This document shows positions 5,576-10,255 of a stretch of 10,255 bases of DNA, piece by piece; position 1 is the first letter of the stretch, and each line of letters starts with the position of its first letter. Origin of the DNA: Ekhidna sp. (GTDB lineage: Bacteria > Bacteroidota > Bacteroidia > Cytophagales > Cyclobacteriaceae); the NCBI GenBank assembly GCA_013214445.1, contig JABSPG010000013.1:17176-27430 (forward strand), given 5' to 3'. The position numbers and the translations under genes were made by a program. The notes below the pieces were generated by a model. It ran no database searches and was not told where the DNA came from. It was given only the letters and a program-made list of their open reading frames with translations.

Positions 5576-8557
5576 ATGAAAAAAGTTGCCGCCTACTACA
5601 TTTTTTTGTTGGTAGCCTCTGTTTTGCATTCGCAAAACGTTACCAATCTTATTGCTCAGGCTGAGCAAAACCTAGAGGAAAATCGTTGGGAACAGGCACT
5701 CGATGACTTCAATCTCTTGATCAAAAATCATTTGGATGATTTGACTTACCACCAGCAGGCGAAGATCTACAATAACCTGGGCTATCTGAATCTAAACTTG
5801 TTGGATGCCCTCGAAGCGGAACGCAACCTAAATCTTTCATTGCTCTACCACGAAGAATCAGGAATACCAAATCAAAGAGATTATGCGATGGCTTTGTTGA
5901 ATATGGGCATATTGTATATCGATCAGGTAGAATTTGATCTTTCTAGAAGGTACATTCAAAAGTCATTGGATATTCTAGGGGAACTGCCCGGTTCTAAGAC
6001 CGACTATTGGATTGCGAGAGCCAAACTTGCATTATTATACGAGGAAGCTGGTTCTTATACCGTGGCGCTCAGCATTTATAATAATTGTTATGATCAACTA
6101 GTTGCTAGTGGAAATGATCTATCTCCTGATTTCGCAGAGATATGCATGCACAAAGGAAGAATCTTGATTTTGACAGGTGATCCGATAGAAGGTGAAAAAT
6201 TCATCAATTTAAGTTCAACCATTTATGAATCACTAGGAGGTAAGTACGCAGTAGAGAGAGCTGAATCTCTTGAGCATTTAGCGATTTTTTATGAACGAAT
6301 GGGACGCTTTGATGATGCTGAAAACACGCTATTGGAGGTTCTAAGCTTGAAAAGAAGTATCCCTGATGAAGCAGACATTCTCATAATAGAAACATTGAAT
6401 GATCTGGGCATTATGTATAATCAGATCGGGGACGTGAGAAAAGCAAGTGAAATGTTCCGGGAAGTGATAAGTGAAAGTGAAGAAAATGTAGGAACAGATC
6501 ACCCTTTTTACGCTACAGCTAAGAACAACCTTGGAACCATTGCCCTTTCTTCTGGTGATCTTCCAGCGGCAAGAGATTTGTTTGTAGACGCCTTGGCTAC
6601 TTATAAAGCAAGGTTTGGGGTTGCACATCCTCATTACGCTAATACGCTAAATAATTTGGCAAGGGTGGAGCGTAGGCTTGGTAACAATGATATGGCAGAA
6701 AAGTACTACATGGAAGTACTCAGTATTGATGAAAAGGTCTATGGAAAAAACCACCCCAATTATGCGACTACTCTCATAAATGTAGGGGTTTTGTTCAGTT
6801 CACTAGGACGGGAAGTAGAGGCCGAGAAATACTACAGGGAGGCCGTTGAAATACGTGAACGCGTGCTTGGGGTAAATCATCCAGCTTATGCTGGTGCATT
6901 GGAATATATGGGTATGCATAGCTTGGCCGTAGACAATGCCTCAGAAGCAGAGACATTTTTCAGAAAAGCTATACAAACTCAAATAGGACAGATTGGTACA
7001 CTTTTTCCCATAATGAATGACCGAGAGCAAGAGTTGTTCTTCGAGAGAATTCAAGCAAATATTGATCGCTATAATTATGTCGCATCTCAGCTGTTAGATT
7101 CGCAACCTGATCTTATTAAGCATGTCTTTGATTTTCAGATAAAGACAAAAGGTTTGCTTTTCAACCCTTCTCAAAACATTCACGAGCATGTAGAGGCAAG
7201 CGATGATTTCGAACTGAAAACGAAGTTTAGGAAGTGGGAATCTGACAAGCGTTTACTAGCAAGTTATTACCAAATGGGTGTCGAGGAGCTTTCTCAACAA
7301 AACATCAATCTTGGCTATGAAGAAGCTAGAATTGATCGATTGGAGAAAGAGTTAGAGGAGAAGCTTGTCAATTTTGAAGAATCCCTTCACAAAGTCGATG
7401 AAGACTGGCAGTCTGTTCAGTCGGCGGTCAATCCAAATGAGGCAATTGTCAAAATTGTTCGTATTAGAGAGTTCAAGTCGCTCACAAAATCAAAACAGAA
7501 GCTCTTTGGATTTACGGACTTCACAAAGTATTTGGCTGTTATCTTTCAACAAGGTGAGGAATCACCACAATTCGTTTTGATGGGGGAAGATGAAACTACT
7601 GAGTTTGACTATTCCAATAAGATTAGCAAAGCAATAGATCTTGGTGAGGATATCATACCTACCTATGAATTGCTATGGGCACCTATAGATTCTAAGTTGA
7701 AGGACGTGTCCGAAGTAAAGGTGATCCCTGATGGCGTCTTTTACCGAGTGAATCCCAATGCCCTGTTTATAGAAGATAGCCGGAATGTGATAGACAATTA
7801 CTACGTTTCATATCTTACAACTTCAACGGATCTGTTTCGAAGGGAAGTGGAGGTATATAGTAGAAAGTCCTACTTTTTTGGGAATGCTACATATAATCAT
7901 GAGGAGAGTGACAACAGGCTAAACCTGATAGATATGCCTGAATCAGAAAACGAGATCAATAGAATAGAAGGGTTTCTAAGTGAGGACTGGCATGTAAAAA
8001 AGTATCTTAGAAAAGATGCAAACGAATTGAGAGTGCGATCAGCCTACAACCCTACGGTATTACACATAGATTCCCATGCATTCTTCAATGATCAAAGCAA
8101 CTTTGTGGTCAATCACAGTCCTATAAAGAATCCTCTTTTTAGGTCAGGAATATACCTAGCAGGAGCTTCTGAGACTTTTTCAAGGTATATGAAAGGAGTG
8201 ACTACCATTCCTGAGAATGATGGAATTCTCACAACCTACGAAGTTATGAATTTGGATTTAGCCAAGACACAACTGGTTGTTTTGCCGTCGTGTGAATTTG
8301 GATCAGAAGATGCTGAAAACAACGAGGGAGTTTATGGCTTGCAGCGGGCATTCGTAGTTGCTGGGGCTAAAAATATTATCACCAGCCTTAGTAAGGTTGA
8401 TGATCACATTTCAAGTGAATTGATGACACTTTTTTATCAAAAGCTTGATGAGACAAATAAAGTAAAAGAATCATTTAAATATGCGCAACTCAAATTGCGG
8501 GAGAAATACAACGATCCTAAGATTTGGGGTGCCTTTGTTTTAACAGGAAACGGGTAA
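5576..8557 (+). CDS. Exported TPR-repeat protein with C-terminal CHAT (caspase-like) protease domain
   Basis: The 993-residue protein has a signal peptide with likely cleavage before Gln20 (LHS|QNV), fitting the preference of Bacteroidota for Gln after the cut site. TPR helices fill about residues 25-475; the last four are 42-residue kinesin-light-chain-type units starting at HP pairs 309, 351, 393 and 435. A helical, partly coiled-coil linker (about 480-615) follows, then a CHAT domain (about 700-993). CHAT is a caspase-like cysteine protease fold. The His of the usual ATHG motif corresponds to His834 (DSHAFF), and the Cys of SACETG to Cys906 (LPSCEFG). Other hallmarks are DGILTTYEV, GVYGLQRAF and the closing WGAFVLTG. 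The dyad is present, but its surroundings are atypical. No C-terminal membrane helix is seen, so the protein should be periplasmic or secreted. It is followed 11 bases later by a TPR-PD40 gene, its likely partner. The substrate is unknown. Confidence 0.92.
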   Translation: MKKVAAYYIFLLVASVLHSQNVTNLIAQAEQNLEENRWEQALDDFNLLIKNHLDDLTYHQQAKIYNNLGYLNLNLLDALEAERNLNLSLLYHEESGIPNQRDYAMALLNMGILYIDQVEFDLSRRYIQKSLDILGELPGSKTDYWIARAKLALLYEEAGSYTVALSIYNNCYDQLVASGNDLSPDFAEICMHKGRILILTGDPIEGEKFINLSSTIYESLGGKYAVERAESLEHLAIFYERMGRFDDAENTLLEVLSLKRSIPDEADILIIETLNDLGIMYNQIGDVRKASEMFREVISESEENVGTDHPFYATAKNNLGTIALSSGDLPAARDLFVDALATYKARFGVAHPHYANTLNNLARVERRLGNNDMAEKYYMEVLSIDEKVYGKNHPNYATTLINVGVLFSSLGREVEAEKYYREAVEIRERVLGVNHPAYAGALEYMGMHSLAVDNASEAETFFRKAIQTQIGQIGTLFPIMNDREQELFFERIQANIDRYNYVASQLLDSQPDLIKHVFDFQIKTKGLLFNPSQNIHEHVEASDDFELKTKFRKWESDKRLLASYYQMGVEELSQQNINLGYEEARIDRLEKELEEKLVNFEESLHKVDEDWQSVQSAVNPNEAIVKIVRIREFKSLTKSKQKLFGFTDFTKYLAVIFQQGEESPQFVLMGEDETTEFDYSNKISKAIDLGEDIIPTYELLWAPIDSKLKDVSEVKVIPDGVFYRVNPNALFIEDSRNVIDNYYVSYLTTSTDLFRREVEVYSRKSYFFGNATYNHEESDNRLNLIDMPESENEINRIEGFLSEDWHVKKYLRKDANELRVRSAYNPTVLHIDSHAFFNDQSNFVVNHSPIKNPLFRSGIYLAGASETFSRYMKGVTTIPENDGILTTYEVMNLDLAKTQLVVLPSCEFGSEDAENNEGVYGLQRAFVVAGAKNIITSLSKVDDHISSELMTLFYQKLDETNKVKESFKYAQLKLREKYNDPKIWGAFVLTGNG
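6488..6991 (+). repeat. Four tandem 42-residue TPR units inside the CHAT protein
   Basis: Residues 305-472 consist of four units of exactly 42 residues (126 bases), each opening with a HPxYA- or HPFYA-type motif and continuing with NLG/NNLA-like and AEKYY-like helices. This is the kinesin-light-chain type of TPR (TPR_12). The regular spacing without insertions suggests recent or well-conserved duplication and forms one continuous superhelix for protein binding. Confidence 0.85.
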
Positions 8558-8568
8558 AATTTGAAGCT

Positions 8569-10029
8569 ATGAGGAAGTTAGTTTTTCTATTTGGTATTGT
8601 TCTCTCCATTAGTCTGATGGGCCAGGCATCTAATAAGGTACAAGCGTCTAGATTGGCCAAATTGGGTGATGAGTATTACAAGGACAAATTGTATATGGCA
8701 GCAATTCCTCGCTACAAAGCTGCTTTGGCTGAAAGTGAGACGTTTACAAAGGCAAAGTTTCGACTTGCAGAATGCTATCGGTTGATACAAGACTATGAAA
8801 GTGCAGAGTACTACTATGAGCAGATTGCAGCTAAGGGAGATAGTAGGTATCCAACAGCCGGATTCTACTATGGATGGATGCAAAAACTAAAAGGACGCTA
8901 CGATGCTGCAATAAAGACATTCAAACAATTCAGAACATTACTTGAGGAAAATGAGCTCCACGAATCTGCTCAATATAGTTACCTCTACAAGCAAGCCAAA
9001 ATAGAGATCGATGGATGTCAACTTGCATTAAATCAGATCACGCTAGTTCATCCTGATCACCAGTTTAGGGCTTTGGCAGAGCCTGTGAACTCTGAATTCA
9101 ATGATTATGCCGCTTTCAGTTTAGGTACTGATGACGTTTTATGTCTGACATCTGCTAGAAATGGGGGCAAAGGCAATGAAATAGATTATCAGTTTGGTGA
9201 AAATATGGTGGACTTGTATCGGTTTTCCGAGAACAACGGAAGTTGGGAGGAGTATAGCGACGGAGATAAGTTTGAAAAAATGATCAATACCAAGTTTGGT
9301 GACGGATCGGGATCCTTCAATAGGGAGCGCACAAAGTTTTATTATACAAACTGTGATGAGTCTCTAGGAGGAGTTTGCCATATCTATGTTTCGAATTTAG
9401 TCGGAGGGAAATGGAGTGAGCCAGTAGCATTAAATAACTATATCAACGACTATGACTTTAACTCCAAGCACCCAAGTTTGACACCTGGCGGAGACACGCT
9501 CTTCTTTGTTTCAGATAATACTTCTGGTTTGGGTGGTTTGGATCTCTATATGAGCATCAATGCGGGAAATGATAATTGGGGTCAACCTACTCATTTAGGA
9601 CCCTCCATAAATACGCCATTTGACGAAGTTTCTCCTTTTTATGATCAGGGAGAGCGAGTACTATTTTTCGCATCAAATGGTCACAGAGGATTTGGGGGCT
9701 TTGATATCTATGTGGCAAGAGGTGCAAAATTTGAAAATGCCGAGATATATAATGCGGGGATACCATTTAACTCCTCAAAAGATGACATTTTCTTCTTTCT
9801 TGGGAAGAGTAAAGGCTACCTGTCCTCCAACAGAGATGACGAGGGGCCTGGAAAGTTTGATATCTATGGATTCAACATCAACTCAAAGCGAGACATTGTT
9901 TCTGAAGTATCAACAGAGGAAACGATTGCAGGTCGAAACTCATTATTTGCCGATGACTACAATTTCGACAGTGATGAGACAGAAATTATAAATCAGATCA
10001 TTTCAAGAATGCACAATTCGGCAAAATGA
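8569..10029 (+). CDS. Exported TPR plus PD40 beta-propeller protein, PorE-like but without OmpA domain
   Basis: I start this 486-residue protein at the ATG at 8569 because it opens directly with a signal peptide (RKLVFLFGIVLSISLMG, cut before Gln19). An in-frame ATG at 8524 would add 15 unlikely residues inside the preceding gene. TPR helices occupy about residues 24-155. The rest is a WD40-like (PD40) propeller with blade motifs HPSLTPGGDTLFFVSD (301-316), SPFYDQGERVLFFASN (355-370) and GKFDIY (428-433). Cys262 and Cys270 in one blade could form a disulphide. In PorE of the type IX secretion system and its relatives, the propeller is followed by a regulatory-like domain and an OmpA-like peptidoglycan-binding domain. 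Here the chain stops after a 47-residue acidic tail. No lipobox Cys is present, so it is probably soluble in the periplasm. The 11-base gap after the CHAT gene implies an operon and a shared role. Confidence 0.9.
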   Translation: MRKLVFLFGIVLSISLMGQASNKVQASRLAKLGDEYYKDKLYMAAIPRYKAALAESETFTKAKFRLAECYRLIQDYESAEYYYEQIAAKGDSRYPTAGFYYGWMQKLKGRYDAAIKTFKQFRTLLEENELHESAQYSYLYKQAKIEIDGCQLALNQITLVHPDHQFRALAEPVNSEFNDYAAFSLGTDDVLCLTSARNGGKGNEIDYQFGENMVDLYRFSENNGSWEEYSDGDKFEKMINTKFGDGSGSFNRERTKFYYTNCDESLGGVCHIYVSNLVGGKWSEPVALNNYINDYDFNSKHPSLTPGGDTLFFVSDNTSGLGGLDLYMSINAGNDNWGQPTHLGPSINTPFDEVSPFYDQGERVLFFASNGHRGFGGFDIYVARGAKFENAEIYNAGIPFNSSKDDIFFFLGKSKGYLSSNRDDEGPGKFDIYGFNINSKRDIVSEVSTEETIAGRNSLFADDYNFDSDETEIINQIISRMHNSAK

Positions 10030-10063
10030 ACAATATTTTGGGGAATATGAATTTTTATGTTGC

Positions 10064-10073
10064 AAAAAAAAAA
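10064..10073 (-). terminator. A10/T10 tract between the PD40 gene and the window edge
   Basis: Ten consecutive A residues on the + strand are T10 on the minus strand, directly after a minus-strand TGA at 10074-10076. A T-run of this length fits termination of minus-strand transcription, but the preceding sequence forms only a weak stem. It is also a likely site for sequencing or replication indels. Confidence 0.3.
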
Positions 10074-10254
10074 TCACGAGGACACTTTGCTCCACAATTT
10101 GAGCTCTATTTCTTCAAATTTTATAGAAAAAGATGTGGTAGAGAATTCTGAATCAGGGTTTTCAACCGTATTTTGTTTTATACAATTTTCTTTCAGAATC
10201 GATGTTCTTTCTTATGATTTGAAGGGTCCGGGGTTCTGCTCTGTTCTCGTCATC
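10074..10254 (-). other. Possible frame-disrupted end of a convergent minus-strand gene
   Basis: One minus-strand frame is open from the window edge to a TGA at 10162-10164 and encodes 30 charged, protein-like residues (ends KLYKTKYG). A second minus-strand frame is open from a TAA at 10212-10214 to a TGA at 10074-10076 and encodes 45 residues ending KFEEIELKLWSKVSS, but has no ATG. The two frames overlap in an A-rich stretch, so one indel would join them, and the second ends directly against a T10 tract. The opposite strand is also open from an ATG at 10057 to the edge (66 codons), but its Phe/Ser-rich product looks like an antisense shadow. No family is recognised, and the region may simply be non-coding. 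Confidence 0.25.
10096..10120 (+). terminator. Weak AT-rich hairpin after the PD40 gene
   Basis: AATTTGA (10096-10102) pairs with TCAAATT (10114-10120) around an 11-base loop. It lies about 70 bases after the PD40 stop codon and might end the two-gene transcript. The stem is AT-rich and only a short TT follows, so the call is weak. Confidence 0.2.
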
Positions 10255-10255
10255 G

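Noticed and set aside
6341..6634. A 97-codon minus-strand frame inside the TPR region
   Set aside because: It lies wholly within a well-supported TPR-coding region on the opposite strand, is rich in Cys, Phe and His, and has no domain or signal of its own.
8524..8568. Upstream in-frame ATG that would lengthen the PD40 protein by 15 residues
   Set aside because: The extra residues precede an otherwise perfect signal peptide and overlap the end of the CHAT gene, so the ATG at 8569 is the better start.
9620..9991. A 123-codon + strand frame inside the PD40 gene
   Set aside because: It is an alternative frame of a region with clear PD40 blade motifs; its Met/Ser/Thr-rich product has no recognisable features.
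10026..10151. A 41-codon + strand frame whose ATG overlaps the PD40 stop codon (ATGA)
   Set aside because: The coupling is attractive, but the basic, aromatic-rich product matches nothing I recognise and runs through an A10 tract; it is probably chance.

Overview
The window looks like chromosomal DNA of a Bacteroidota bacterium, probably a marine-type Cytophagales. The support is AT-rich sequence, start codons without recognisable Shine-Dalgarno sequences, exported proteins with Gln directly after the predicted signal-peptidase site, an RprX/RprY-like two-component pair, and a TPR plus beta-propeller (PD40) protein of the PorE-like type. No mobile elements, tRNA, rRNA or CRISPR arrays were seen.

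Left part (1-2602, + strand): the last 39 codons of an OmpR-family response regulator, a 193-base spacer with two inverted repeats, then a membrane histidine kinase whose 3' end overlaps a complete OmpR-family response regulator by 11 bases. The two regulators are clearly paralogous, so one kinase is flanked by two related regulators.

Middle part (2603-5575): a stand-alone HisA-like TIM-barrel protein on the + strand has Ser where HisA carries its first catalytic Asp. It ends tail to tail with a minus-strand gene for a small acidic exported protein. The two stop codons share one TTAA, and a small hairpin with a TTCG loop lies immediately after it. Upstream on the minus strand is cysS (cysteinyl-tRNA synthetase), which looks fully functional. 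A 160-base divergent spacer separates cysS from the next gene.

Right part (5576-10029, + strand): a likely two-gene operon with an 11-base gap. The first gene encodes a 993-residue exported protein with many TPR repeats and a C-terminal CHAT (caspase-like) domain that retains a His/Cys pair. The second encodes a 486-residue exported TPR plus PD40 protein that resembles the PorE type but stops before any OmpA-like peptidoglycan-binding domain. This pair of predicted periplasmic proteins is the best candidate for a little-described system. The last 226 bases hold no confident gene, but the minus strand contains two overlapping open frames ending next to a T10 tract, which could be the end of a frame-disrupted convergent gene.
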